Of a stretch of DNA of 64,000 bases, positions 1-9,576 are shown piece after piece (positions within the stretch are counted from its first letter, which is position 1; each line of letters starts with the position of its first letter). A program made the position numbers and the translations under genes. Origin of the DNA: Streptomyces sp. NBC_01669 (GTDB taxonomy: Bacteria > Actinomycetota > Actinomycetes > Streptomycetales > Streptomycetaceae). Below the pieces are notes generated by a model, which searched no databases, was not told the origin of the DNA, and saw nothing but the letters and a program-made list of their open reading frames with translations. The DNA lies in NCBI RefSeq assembly GCF_026339735.1, contig NZ_JAPEQG010000001.1:6718501-6782500 (forward strand). Reading direction: 5' to 3'.

Positions 1-1
1 C

Positions 2-466
2 AAGGACTTCATCGTCACCTCGTACCAGCTCTGGGAGGCCCGGGCCTACGGCGCCGACCTCGCCCTGCTGATCGTCGCCGCCCTCGACCAGGAGGCCCTC
101 GTCTCCCTGATCGAGCGCGCCGAGTCCATCGGCCTCACGCCGCTGGTCGAGGCGCACGACGAGGAGGAGGCGGAGCGCGCCGTCGACGCCGGAGCGAAGA
201 TCATCGGTGTCAACGCGCGCAATCTGAAGGACCTCAAGGTCGACCGCTCCACCTTCGAGCGTGTCGCCCCCGAGATCCCGGCGGGCATCGTCAAGGTCGC
301 CGAGTCCGGCGTCCGCGGCCCGCACGACCTCATCGCCTACGCAAACGCCGGCGCCGACGCCGTACTCGTCGGCGAGTCCCTGGTCACCGGCCGCGATCCG
401 CGGGCCGCTGTCGCCGACCTGGTCGCCGCGGGCGCCCACCCGGCCCTGCGGCACGGACGGGGCTGA
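2..466 (+). CDS. trpC: Indole-3-glycerol phosphate synthase, C-terminal part
   Basis: This is the last 154 residues of indole-3-glycerol phosphate synthase, which closes the indole ring from CdRP in tryptophan synthesis in the cytoplasm. The reading frame is open from the window edge, so the N-terminus is missing here and is not necessarily truncated in the genome. Visible family motifs of the (beta/alpha)8 barrel are EAHDEEEAERA, the GVNARNL strand-loop, VAESGV and the phosphate-binding end DAVLVGESLV. It is followed after 8 bases by trpM and then by trpBA on the same strand, the usual Streptomyces trp order. Identification is secure; only the start is unseen. Confidence 0.95.
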   Translation, partial: KDFIVTSYQLWEARAYGADLALLIVAALDQEALVSLIERAESIGLTPLVEAHDEEEAERAVDAGAKIIGVNARNLKDLKVDRSTFERVAPEIPAGIVKVAESGVRGPHDLIAYANAGADAVLVGESLVTGRDPRAAVADLVAAGAHPALRHGRG

Positions 467-474
467 CCCGCACC

Positions 475-693
475 ATGTCCGCCGACCGTCCCCTGCCCCG
501 CACCCGGCCGCGCCTGCGCCTGGCCATGGTGACGGCCGCCCGGGACCCGCACGCGCCGCTGGCGCGCGGCTGCCGCCCCCGCGGCTGCCGCGCCCCCGCG
601 CGCCGCGTGCACGGACGGCGGGTGCGGTATGTGATCGGCGACGAGCCCGGCCAGGTCAACGGCATGCGATGGCGCACGGGGACCGCGCTGTAG
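475..693 (+). CDS. trpM: TrpM, small tryptophan-operon protein
   Basis: A 72-residue, strongly basic Arg/Pro-rich small protein lies between trpC and trpB. Position and size match trpM of Streptomyces coelicolor, a small gene reported to modulate tryptophan biosynthesis and differentiation. No biochemical function follows from the sequence: there is no catalytic motif, membrane segment or signal peptide. The C-terminal part (RYVIGDEPGQVNGMRW) is less biased than the Arg-rich first half and probably holds the conserved core. The ATG lies 8 bases after the trpC stop, implying co-transcription. The start is uncertain because internal ATG codons exist (M18, M64). The call rests mainly on gene order. 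Confidence 0.75.
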   Translation: MSADRPLPRTRPRLRLAMVTAARDPHAPLARGCRPRGCRAPARRVHGRRVRYVIGDEPGQVNGMRWRTGTAL

Positions 694-828
694 CGAGCCC
701 CGGCCGACGTACTCGCACCACCCACTCGTACGTACGACCGCACCGTCCGACCGTCCCCGGTCGCGGCGGCGCTCTGCTGACGGCGCATACGGTGAACCCA
801 CCCGTTGCCATGACGAGGAGCACGTCGG

Positions 829-2111
<1,283 letters not shown>

Positions 2112-2115
<4 letters not shown>

Positions 2116-2924
2116 GTGGCAACATCGAGCTGTTGAGCGCCGCTCTCGCCGGCGCCAAGGCGGAGGACCGTGCCGCGCTCATCGCCTACCTGCCGGCCGG
2201 GTTCCCGACGGTCGACGGCGGCATCGAGGCCGTGAAGGCCGTCGTCGCCGGTGGCGCCGATGTCGTCGAGGTGGGCCTGCCGCACAGCGACCCCGTGCTC
2301 GACGGGCCGGTCATCCAGACCGCCGACGACATCGCTCTGCGCGGCGGCGTGAAGATCGCCGACGTGATGCGCACGGTCCGCGAGGCGTACGAGGCGACCG
2401 GCGCCCCGATCCTTGTCATGACGTACTGGAACCCCATCGACCGGTACGGCATCGAGCGGTTCACCGCCGAGCTCGCCGAGGCGGGCGGCGCCGGGTGCAT
2501 CCTGCCCGACCTGCCGGTCCAGGAGTCCTCGGTGTGGCGCGAGCACGCCGACAAGCACGGTCTCGCGACCGTCTTCGTCGTCGCACCGAGCAGCAAGGAC
2601 GAGCGCCTCACCACCATCACCGCGGCCGGCTCCGGCTTCGTCTACGCGGCCTCGCTGATGGGGGTCACCGGCACCCGCGAATCGGTCGGCGAGCAGGCCC
2701 AGGACCTGGTCCGGCGCACCCGCGCCACGACCGAACTCCCGGTCTGCGTCGGCCTCGGCGTCTCCAACGCCCAGCAGGCCGCCGAGGTCGCCGTCTTCGC
2801 CGACGGGGTGATCGTCGGCTCCGCCTTCGTCAAGCGGATCCTGGACGCCCCCGACGAGGCGTCCGGTCTCGCCGCGGTCCGCTCATTGGCGGGCGAATTG
2901 GCCGAAGGCGTTCGAAAGCGCTGA
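2112..2924 (+). CDS. trpA: Tryptophan synthase alpha chain
   Basis: A 270-residue TIM-barrel subunit that cleaves indole-3-glycerol phosphate to indole and glyceraldehyde 3-phosphate and channels indole to TrpB. The segment VEVGLPHSDPVLDGPVIQ carries the catalytic Glu and Asp region, and ILPDLPVQES is the loop facing the beta subunit. YAASLMGVTGTR and VGLGVSNAQQA are the phosphate-binding segments. The start is GTG inside the end of trpB (GTGA overlap). A strong hairpin follows and ends the operon. Confidence 0.97.
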
Positions 2925-2957
2925 CATCGGGTGTAATCCATCCGGGTGGACCTGGGG

Positions 2958-2985
2958 CCGGGGAGGCACGCACGTGCCTCCCCGG
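2958..2985 (+). terminator. Hairpin terminator after trpA
   Basis: A perfect 12-bp stem (2958-2969 with 2974-2985) with a four-base loop lies 33 bases after the trpA stop. There is no strong T-run, as is common in Streptomyces. The upstream-most possible start of the next gene would fall inside this stem, which favours the GTG at 3001 for that gene. Confidence 0.7.
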
Positions 2986-3000
2986 TTCGTTGCTGCGGGT

Positions 3001-3828
3001 GTGAGCGAGAACAACCAAGAGGGAAAAAGGGCCGCGCGCGACCGGCTCATCCAGCAGCGTGAGCAGGAGAAGGCGCGCGAGCGCCGCCGGCGCACGCTGA
3101 TCGTTTCCACCGCTGTGGTGGGTGTGCTGGCGCTGGCCGCCGTCATCGGCGTGATCGCCGCGAATTCGGGGGGCAAGGGCAACAAGGCGAGCAAGTCGGG
3201 GCCTGCCGTCGCACCGTCGGGGGCGACGGGCAAGGACAGCCTGGCCATCCAGGTGGGCGCGAACGACGCCCCGTCCACGCTCACGGTCTGGGAGGACTTC
3301 CGCTGCCCGGTCTGTGGCCAGTTCGAGAATGCGTTCCGGGACACGATCCACGAGCTGGAAAACACCGGACAGCTCAAGGTCCTGTATCACCTGGTCACGC
3401 TCATCGACGGCAATCTCGGCGGCAGCGGATCGCTGGACGCGGCCAATGCGGCCGCCTGCGCACAGGACGTCGGGAAGTTCTCCGCCTATCACGACGTCCT
3501 GTACCGCAATCAGCCGCCGGAGACCGACGACGCCTTCGGTAAGAGCAGCAAGCTGATCGAGCTGGCGGGCAAGGTCGAGGGCCTCGATACGCCCGACTTC
3601 CGCAGCTGCGTGGAGGACGGCACGCACAACACCTGGGTCCAGAAGTCCCATACCGCCTTCCAGAACGGCGGATTCCAGGGCACGCCGACCGCGCTCCTCA
3701 ACGGCGAATCTATCTTCCCGAAGAAGGGTAACGAACCGATCACCGTGGCGAACCTGAAGAAGTGGGTCGCCGAGGCGAACAAGGGCAAGAAGCCGGGGAA
3801 GGTCACCCCGTCGCCCTCCGGTTCCTAA
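3001..3828 (+). CDS. Membrane-anchored DsbA-like thioredoxin-fold protein
   Basis: A 275-residue protein with a charged cytoplasmic N-terminus (about 28 residues, rich in Arg/Glu/Gln), one transmembrane helix at about 29-52 (IVSTAVVGVLALAAVIGVIA) and an extracytoplasmic thioredoxin-fold domain. The redox motif is C102-P-V-C105, followed by a helical insertion and the cis-Pro loop GTPTALLNG, typical of DsbA/DSBA-like thioredoxins (Thioredoxin_4). It probably forms or isomerises disulfides in exported proteins. GTG 3001 is chosen because the only in-frame start upstream (GTG 2974) lies in the trpA terminator stem. No clear Shine-Dalgarno precedes it. lgt, also a cell-envelope gene, was probably its neighbour before the insertion sequence arrived. 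Confidence 0.88.
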   Translation: MSENNQEGKRAARDRLIQQREQEKARERRRRTLIVSTAVVGVLALAAVIGVIAANSGGKGNKASKSGPAVAPSGATGKDSLAIQVGANDAPSTLTVWEDFRCPVCGQFENAFRDTIHELENTGQLKVLYHLVTLIDGNLGGSGSLDAANAAACAQDVGKFSAYHDVLYRNQPPETDDAFGKSSKLIELAGKVEGLDTPDFRSCVEDGTHNTWVQKSHTAFQNGGFQGTPTALLNGESIFPKKGNEPITVANLKKWVAEANKGKKPGKVTPSPSGS

Positions 3829-3884
3829 GAGTGCCCGGCAGTAGGCAGCCCCGCGACGCCGCGAAGCCTACTGCCGGGCACTCT
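3828..3884 (+). terminator. Terminator after the DsbA-like gene
   Basis: A perfect 19-bp stem (3828-3846 with 3866-3884) with a 19-base loop begins inside the stop codon of the thioredoxin gene. The neighbouring insertion sequence starts three bases after the stem. Confidence 0.85.
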
Positions 3885-3897
3885 AAGCTTGACTATT

Positions 3898-3928
3898 AAC
3901 CCCACCAAGATCATGTCTTGGTGGGGTT
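3898..3928 (+). terminator. Hairpin inside the left end of the insertion sequence
   Basis: A perfect 13-bp stem (3898-3910 with 3916-3928) with loop TCATG sits just inside the left repeat. Such hairpins in insertion sequences are thought to block read-through transcription or translation into the transposase; that role is inferred here. Confidence 0.6.
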
Positions 3929-4011
3929 CGTCGTTCGCCTGACAGCTGGGCGGCCTTTGCGTGATCGTGTCTTCTCGCTGAAGTCGACAGTCGATCAACC
4001 CAAAGGCCGTG

Positions 4012-5451
4012 ATGGACAGTCTGCAAGACGACGCTGCGCGCGTCGAGGCATTGACCGGGTTATCCCGGTTTCGCCGCGAGTTCTACGAGTGCCTGACCCT
4101 GCGGGCGGATGCTCTGTTCGAGCTGGCGGACGCGGTGCTGTGTGCCGGCGGGCCGGTGGTCTCGCTGCCGGAGTTGTCGCTGGAGGCAGTGCACCGGCGT
4201 GGGCACGGGGCGATGTACGACGCGCTGGCCCAGGGCCACATCGCCGTGTCCCGCCTGCGGATGGCGCTGGCAGGCCTTGAGCTGCCGCGCGGGGCGGACC
4301 GGCAGCTGTCGATCGCGCTGGACGTCACTCCGTGGCCGCGTCCGGACGCCGAGTGCTCGCCGGAGCGCCTGCACTGCCACCGTCCGTGTCGCTGCGACGG
4401 GGTTCGCCAGACCATCCCGGGCTGGCCCTACCAGGTGGCCGCGGCCCTGGGCGGTGGCCGCTCCTCGTGGACAGGGCCGCTGGACGCAGTGCGGCTGGGG
4501 CCCGAGGACGATCCCACCGAGGTCACCGCGACTCAGATCCGTGACCTGCGCGCCCGCCTGCAGCGGGCCGGGCAATGGCGACCGGGCGACCCGCCGGTCC
4601 TGTTCGTCCTGGACTCCGGCTACGACCTCGTGCGCCTGACCTGGCTGCTGCGCGATGAACCACTGCGGCTGCTGGGCCGCATCCGCGCGGACCGGGTGAT
4701 GTATGCACCGGCTGGCAAGCGCCGCGGAACCAACCCCGGACGCCCGCCCCGCCACGGAGCGCAGTTCCGCCTCGCCGACCCCGCCACCCACCCGGCCCCG
4801 GTCCAGGAGTCGGCCGGCGTCCACGACCGCTTCGGCCAGGTCCTCGCCCGCTGCTGGGGCCGCCTGCACCCCAAGCTGGACCGGCGCGGCTCCTGGGCCG
4901 ACCATGAAGGCGAACTACCCCTCGTCGAGGGCACGTTGGTCCATCTGGCCATCGAGCACTTACCCGGCAACCGCGCCCCCAAGCCGCTATGGCTGTGGCA
5001 CGGCGACCCCGACGCCACCGCGCACGACGTCGACCGCCTCTGGCGGATCTTCCTTCGACGGTTCGATATCGAGCACACATTCCGCTTCTTCAAGCAGACC
5101 CTCGGCCTCACCCGACCCCGCCTGCGCACCCCCGAACAGGCCGACCGGTGGGTGTGGCTGATCCTCGCCGCCTACGCGCAACTCCGTCTCGCCCGCCCCC
5201 TGACCGAGGACCTCCGGCGCCCCTGGGAAAAGCCCCTGACACCGGATCGGCTCACCCCCGGCCGGGTCCGGCGCGGCTATCCCCGCATCCGGCGGACCGT
5301 GGGCACTCCAGCCCGCGCGCCGAAAGCCTCCCACCCCGGCCCAGGCCGCCCCAAGGGCCGCACCTCCACACCCGCACCCCGCCACCCAGTCGGCAAGAAA
5401 CAGCGCAAAACGGATATGCCTAGACGCGGCGGGGCCGAGCAGCAGCCTTAA
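4012..5451 (+). CDS. DDE transposase of the insertion sequence
   Basis: A 479-residue transposase. The acidic triad is readable: first Asp in SIALDVTPWPRP, second in FVLDSGYDLV, and Glu in RRFDIEHTFRFFKQTLG, the IS4-type catalytic helix. The C-terminal 90 residues are very basic and Pro-rich. ATG 4012 is preceded by AAAGG; an adjacent GTG at 4009 is the alternative. No frameshift is present, so the protein looks functional. The family assignment is by motif only, and a group of unclassified actinobacterial transposases shares this layout. Confidence 0.85.
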   Translation: MDSLQDDAARVEALTGLSRFRREFYECLTLRADALFELADAVLCAGGPVVSLPELSLEAVHRRGHGAMYDALAQGHIAVSRLRMALAGLELPRGADRQLSIALDVTPWPRPDAECSPERLHCHRPCRCDGVRQTIPGWPYQVAAALGGGRSSWTGPLDAVRLGPEDDPTEVTATQIRDLRARLQRAGQWRPGDPPVLFVLDSGYDLVRLTWLLRDEPLRLLGRIRADRVMYAPAGKRRGTNPGRPPRHGAQFRLADPATHPAPVQESAGVHDRFGQVLARCWGRLHPKLDRRGSWADHEGELPLVEGTLVHLAIEHLPGNRAPKPLWLWHGDPDATAHDVDRLWRIFLRRFDIEHTFRFFKQTLGLTRPRLRTPEQADRWVWLILAAYAQLRLARPLTEDLRRPWEKPLTPDRLTPGRVRRGYPRIRRTVGTPARAPKASHPGPGRPKGRTSTPAPRHPVGKKQRKTDMPRRGGAEQQP

Positions 5452-5585
5452 AGATCAAGCTAAGTCACCCCGCTGACGTGGGCTGCGGGCCGGCCGGGGC
5501 GGGGAATCGATGACCGGCTCGTTACCCAGAAGTTGTCGGGCGGGTTGCCCCACTTCCCGCCCGGCAGGGTAGCGTCGACCCTGTC

Positions 5586-6551
5586 ATGGACCTTGCCTAC
5601 ATTCCCAGCCCGTCGACCGGCGTGATCAATCTCGGCCCGATCCCGCTTCGCGGCTACGCGTTCTGCATCATCATCGGTGTGTTTGTCGCCGTCTGGTTCG
5701 GCAACAAGCGCTGGATCGCCCGGGGCGGCAGAGCCGGCACGGTGGCCGACATCGCCGTCTGGGCGGTGCCCTTCGGTCTCGTCGGCGGCCGGCTCTACCA
5801 CGTCATCACCGACTACCAGCTGTATTTCAGCGACGGTGAGAACTGGGTCGACGCCTTCAAGATCTGGCAGGGAGGCCTCGGTATCTGGGGCGCGATCGCG
5901 CTCGGCGCGGTGGGCGCCTGGATCGGCTGTCGTCGTCGAGGGATCCCGCTGCCCGCCTGGGCCGACGCGCTCGCCCCCGGCATCGCCATCGCCCAGGCGT
6001 TCGGCCGTTGGGGCAACTGGTTCAACCAGGAGCTGTACGGCAAGCAGACGGATCTGCCGTGGGCACTGAAGATCAGCGAAGGTCCCAACCGGGTCGCCGG
6101 AACGTACCACCCGACGTTCCTGTACGAGTCGCTGTGGTGCGTGGGCGTCGCCCTGCTGGTGATCTGGGCCGACCGCCGCTTCAAGCTCGGACACGGGCGG
6201 GCGTTCGCGCTGTACGTCGCGGCGTACTGCACGGGTCGCGCCTGGATCGAGTACATGCGGGTCGACGAGGCGCACCACATCCTGGGCCTGCGCCTGAATG
6301 TGTGGACCGCGCTCATCATGTTCGTGCTGGCGGTGACGTACATCGTGATCTCGGCGAAGGTACGGCCGGGGCGCGAGGAGGTCGTCGAGCCGGGAGCGGC
6401 CGAGGACGCCGAGGGCGTCGAGGACGCGGCACCCGACGCGGATGCCGCCGGTGAAACGGACCGTGACGGCGACGCCGTCGGCGATACGCAGGCGCCCGAT
6501 GCGGAGGCGCCGGAGAAGAACGGCACCGCAGAAGCAGCGAAGAACGCCTGA
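5586..6551 (+). CDS. lgt: Prolipoprotein diacylglyceryl transferase
   Basis: A 321-residue polytopic membrane enzyme that moves diacylglycerol from phosphatidylglycerol to the lipobox cysteine of prolipoproteins. Signature segments are GGRLYHVITDY, QGGLGIWGAIALGAVGAW and the highly conserved GRWGNWFNQELYG. About seven hydrophobic helices are visible up to about residue 262. The last 55 residues form a hydrophilic Asp/Glu/Ala-rich cytoplasmic tail, as in many Streptomyces Lgt proteins. The gene lies alone, with an insertion sequence upstream (126 bases away) and a terminator downstream. It may have been part of the trp-side transcription unit before that insertion. Confidence 0.96.
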   Translation: MDLAYIPSPSTGVINLGPIPLRGYAFCIIIGVFVAVWFGNKRWIARGGRAGTVADIAVWAVPFGLVGGRLYHVITDYQLYFSDGENWVDAFKIWQGGLGIWGAIALGAVGAWIGCRRRGIPLPAWADALAPGIAIAQAFGRWGNWFNQELYGKQTDLPWALKISEGPNRVAGTYHPTFLYESLWCVGVALLVIWADRRFKLGHGRAFALYVAAYCTGRAWIEYMRVDEAHHILGLRLNVWTALIMFVLAVTYIVISAKVRPGREEVVEPGAAEDAEGVEDAAPDADAAGETDRDGDAVGDTQAPDAEAPEKNGTAEAAKNA

Positions 6552-6571
6552 CGCCACCCATCTGTACGAGG

Positions 6572-6601
6572 GGCCCCGAACCAAACGGCTCGGGGCCTTT
6601 C
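6572..6601 (+). terminator. Terminator after lgt
   Basis: An 8-bp GC stem (6572-6579 with 6590-6597) is followed by TTTC. It lies 20 bases past the lgt stop and separates lgt from the convergent minus-strand operon. Confidence 0.7.
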
Positions 6602-6677
6602 GCTGTTCCCCCCACCGAGGTCTCGGCCCCCGGCCCCCCCGCTCCTCGGTCGCCGGAGGTGCCTGGTCTTTCCCCCG

Positions 6678-7499
6678 TCACCCCACCCGTTCCGCCAGCG
6701 CCAGCGTCCGGCGGGCCGAGGCCACCACCGCCGCGTCCACGAAGCGGCCGTCCGGCAGCGCCAGCGCACCCGCATCCGTCAGCGCCGCCGCCACGATCTC
6801 CTGCGCCGCCTCGATCTCCTCCGCCGTCGGCCGGAATGCCCGTTCGATGACCGGCAGTTGCCGGGGGTGGATCGCCGCCCGGCCGACGAAACCCAGCGCC
6901 CTCCCGTGCACGCAGGACTTCCACAGCCCGTCCAGGTCCAGGACGTCCGGGAACACCGACTGGGTCGGCGGGGCGAGCCCCGCCGCGCGGGCGGCAACCA
7001 CCACCCGGCTGCGCGACCAGTCCAGGCCCGTGTCGTCCCGTACGCCCAGATCGGCCCGGAGATCGATCTCGCCGATGGCGATGGAGCGGACCTGGGAGTG
7101 GGACGCCGCGATCGTGTACGCGTGCTCGATGCCGAGCGCCGACTCCAGCAGCGGACAGAGTGCGACGCCGGGGGCCAGAGCCGCGATGTGATGGACGGTC
7201 GCGGCATGCGTGATCTTGGGCAGCCGTAGTCCGGCCAGGCCGGGCAGTCCGGCCAGGGCCAGGATGTCGGCTTCGGTGTGGACCCGGACATGCACCGGCA
7301 CACCGTCCGTGCCGGCGAGCGGTTCGGCGAGGAGTTCGGCGGTGGCGGACCGTGCATACGCCTTGCGGTCCGGCGCGACCGCGTCCTCCAGGTCGACGAT
7401 CACCACGTCCGCGCCCGAATCACGCGCCTTGCGCACCACGTCCGGCCGGTCCCCGGGGACGTACAGCCAGGTCAGAGGCACCGCTGCCGCCGCCGTCAC
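6678..7499 (-). CDS. HpcH/HpaI-family CoA-ester lyase (CitE-like)
   Basis: A 273-residue TIM-barrel lyase of the HpcH/HpaI aldolase / citrate lyase beta-subunit family. N-terminal LYVPGDRPDVVRKA and DVVIVDLEDAVAPD contain the usual Arg and Asp/Glu used for CoA-ester and metal binding. IGEIDLRADLGV and FVGRAAIHPRQLPVIE are family signatures. Stand-alone members cleave malyl-, citramalyl- or methylmalyl-type CoA esters; the substrate cannot be read from the sequence. It is the last gene of a seven-gene operon. Its start overlaps the CoA-transferase stop by four bases, so it probably acts on the CoA ester made by that enzyme (inference). Confidence 0.9.
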   Translation of the reverse strand: MTAAAAVPLTWLYVPGDRPDVVRKARDSGADVVIVDLEDAVAPDRKAYARSATAELLAEPLAGTDGVPVHVRVHTEADILALAGLPGLAGLRLPKITHAATVHHIAALAPGVALCPLLESALGIEHAYTIAASHSQVRSIAIGEIDLRADLGVRDDTGLDWSRSRVVVAARAAGLAPPTQSVFPDVLDLDGLWKSCVHGRALGFVGRAAIHPRQLPVIERAFRPTAEEIEAAQEIVAAALTDAGALALPDGRFVDAAVVASARRTLALAERVG

Positions 7500-8695
7500 A
7501 GCACGCTCCCCGCCCGCAGCGCGGCGATCTCCGGATCCGTCAGACCGAGCCCGGTGAGGATCTCGTCGGTGTCCGCGCCGTGCGGCCGGCCCGCCCAGCG
7601 GATCGCCCCCGGGGTCCCGGACAGCCGGAAGAGGACGTTCTGCATACGCAGCGGGCCCAGCTCCGGGTCGGGGACCTCGGTGATGGAGTCCAGGGCCCGG
7701 TACTGCGGGTCCTCCATCACGTCCCGGATGTCATGGATCGGCGCGATGGCTGCCTCCGCCTTCTCGAACGCGGAGATCGCGTCGTCACGGGTGTGCCGGG
7801 CGATCCAGTTGCCGACCGCCTCGTCGAGTTCGTCGGAGTGGTCGGCGCGGGTGGCGCCGGACGCGAACCACGGCTCGTCGATCAGTTCCGCGCGGCCGAC
7901 CAGATGCATCACCCGTTCGGCGATCGACTGGGCGGACGTGGACACGGCGACCCACTGACCGTCGGACGTGCGGTACGTATTGCGTGGGGCGTTGTTGCGC
8001 GAGCGGTTGCCGGTGCGTTCCTGGACGTATCCGAGCTGGTCGTACCAGAGCGGTTGCGGGCCGAGCACGGTCAGGATCGGCTCGATGATCGCCATGTCGA
8101 CGACCTGCCCCTCCCCGGTGCGGTCCCGCCCGGCCAGCGCCGCCATCACGGCGTACGCGGTGGCGAGCGCCGCGATCGAGTCGGCGAGCCCGAAGGGCGG
8201 CAGGGTCGGCGGCCCGTCCGGCTCCCCGGTGATCGCGGCGAACCCGCTCATGGCCTCGGCGAGAGTGCCGAAGCCGGGGCGGTGCGCATGCGGGCCGAAC
8301 TGGCCGAAGCCGGTGACCCGGGTGAGCACCAGCCGCGGGTTGACGGCGTGCAGTTCCTCCCAGCCGATGCCCCACCGTTCCAGTGTCCCCGGCCGGAAGT
8401 TCTCGATGATCACATCGGTGGACGCGGCCAGCCGCAGCAGGACGTCGCGCCCGCCGGGAGCGGAGAGATCGAGGGTCAGATTGCGTTTGTTGCGGCCGAG
8501 CAGCTTCCACCACAGACCGATGCCGTCCTTCGCCGGGCCGTGCCCGCGCGACGGATCGGGTTTGCGCGGATGCTCGACCTTGATCACCTCGGCGCCGAAG
8601 TCGCCGAGCATGGTGGCCGCGAGGGGGCCCGCGAAGAGCGTGGCGAGGTCGAGGACCCGCAGACCGGTGAGGGGGGCTTCCCCGGGCGCGGTCAT
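7496..8695 (-). CDS. CaiB/BaiF family III CoA transferase
   Basis: A 399-residue class III CoA transferase. Typical segments are LRVLDLATLFAGPLAATMLGD at the N-terminus, GRNKRNLTLDL, IIENFRPGTLERWG and GFGLADSIAAL-type sequence (PFGLADSIAAL), where the Asp is the expected catalytic residue that forms the aspartyl-CoA thioester. These enzymes move CoA between organic acids. Four-base overlaps with the genes on both sides place it in one translationally coupled operon with the lyase downstream and the sugar kinase upstream. The acid it activates is unknown. Confidence 0.92.
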   Translation of the reverse strand: MTAPGEAPLTGLRVLDLATLFAGPLAATMLGDFGAEVIKVEHPRKPDPSRGHGPAKDGIGLWWKLLGRNKRNLTLDLSAPGGRDVLLRLAASTDVIIENFRPGTLERWGIGWEELHAVNPRLVLTRVTGFGQFGPHAHRPGFGTLAEAMSGFAAITGEPDGPPTLPPFGLADSIAALATAYAVMAALAGRDRTGEGQVVDMAIIEPILTVLGPQPLWYDQLGYVQERTGNRSRNNAPRNTYRTSDGQWVAVSTSAQSIAERVMHLVGRAELIDEPWFASGATRADHSDELDEAVGNWIARHTRDDAISAFEKAEAAIAPIHDIRDVMEDPQYRALDSITEVPDPELGPLRMQNVLFRLSGTPGAIRWAGRPHGADTDEILTGLGLTDPEIAALRAGSVL

Positions 8696-9576
8696 GCGGC
8701 GTCGATCTCGCTGCGGTACGGCATGGAGGTCGAGGCGCCCGGCTTCTGCACACAGAGTGCGGCGGCCGACGACGCCCAGGCCAGCGCCTCCGGTACGGAA
8801 CGCCCCTCGCCGAGCGCCACGGCGAGCGTGCCGACGAAGGTGTCCCCGGCGCCAGTGGTGTCCACGGCGGTGACCTCGGGCGCGGGGAAGTGGATCTTTT
8901 CTGTGCCCCGGGACGCGTACAGGCAGCCCTTCGCGCCGAGCGTGATGACCACCTCGGGGACCTGCCGGAGCAGGATGTCCGCCGCCGCGTGGGGTTCGAA
9001 GTGCCCGGAGAGCGCGGCGGCCTCGTGCTCATTGGGAATCAAGAGATCGATGGCGTCGAAGAGTTGGTCCGGCAGCGGTTGCACGGGGGAGGGGGTGAGA
9101 ATCGTCCGTACACCCTGCGCATGGGCGACCCGCGCCCCTTCCAGCACAGCGGACAGAGGCAGTTCCAGTTGCAGGAGCAGCAGGTCGGCGCCCGCGATGG
9201 CGGCCATCTCGCCGGGGCCGAGGGAGGTGACGGTTCCGTTGGCGCCGGGGATCACCACGATGGCGTTGCCGCCCGCGTCGTCGACGACGATGTGCGCGGT
9301 GCCGCTGGGGCCCTCCGCGGTGTGCAGCAGGTCGGTGGCCACGCCCGCGTGCTCCAGCCCGGACCGCAGCTGCGCCCCGTACGCGTCGTCACCGACCGCG
9401 CCGATCATCATCACGTCGGCCCCCGCGCGGGCGGCGGCGACGGCCTGGTTCGCGCCCTTGCCGCCGGGGACGGTGCGGAACTCCCGTCCGGTGACGGTCT
9501 CCCCGCGCTGCGGAGCCCGTGCGACGTAGGCGACAAGGTCCATATTGGTGCTGCCGAGCACCGCGATGCCGGTCAT
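8692..9576 (-). CDS. Ribokinase-like PfkB-family sugar kinase
   Basis: A 294-residue PfkB-family kinase most like ribokinase. The N-terminal IAVLGSTNMDLVAYV, substrate motif PGGKGANQAVAAARAG and C-terminal PfkB signature DTTGAGDTFVGTLAVAL, with the catalytic Asp before TFVG, are all intact. The ATG overlaps the end of the upstream ADP-ribosylglycohydrolase-like gene by four bases (ATGA). Given four ADP-ribosylglycohydrolase relatives just upstream, a plausible job is to phosphorylate ribose or a ribose derivative that they release; this is inference. A different pentose or nucleoside substrate remains possible. Confidence 0.9.
   Translation of the reverse strand: MTGIAVLGSTNMDLVAYVARAPQRGETVTGREFRTVPGGKGANQAVAAARAGADVMMIGAVGDDAYGAQLRSGLEHAGVATDLLHTAEGPSGTAHIVVDDAGGNAIVVIPGANGTVTSLGPGEMAAIAGADLLLLQLELPLSAVLEGARVAHAQGVRTILTPSPVQPLPDQLFDAIDLLIPNEHEAAALSGHFEPHAAADILLRQVPEVVITLGAKGCLYASRGTEKIHFPAPEVTAVDTTGAGDTFVGTLAVALGEGRSVPEALAWASSAAALCVQKPGASTSMPYRSEIDAA

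Larger units (their letters stand above)
3887..5460 (+). mobile_element. Insertion sequence with DDE transposase, apparently intact
   Basis: An element of about 1574 bases holds a single transposase gene. Its ends are imperfect inverted repeats: the left end reads GCTTGACTATTAA and the right end, read inward, GCTTGATCTTTAA (10 of 13 identical). Both ends are flanked by TAA (3884-3886 and 5461-5463), the likely 3-bp target duplication, although the shared neighbouring C and G leave the exact edge uncertain by one or two bases. The complete open frame suggests it is recent and possibly active. The family is not certain; the protein resembles IS4-like DDE transposases. Confidence 0.8.

Noticed and set aside
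2974..3000. Earlier GTG start for the DsbA-like protein
   Set aside because: It lies inside the trpA terminator stem and adds residues unlike the family.
4060..4905. Minus-strand frame inside the insertion sequence
   Set aside because: Antisense shadow of the transposase gene.
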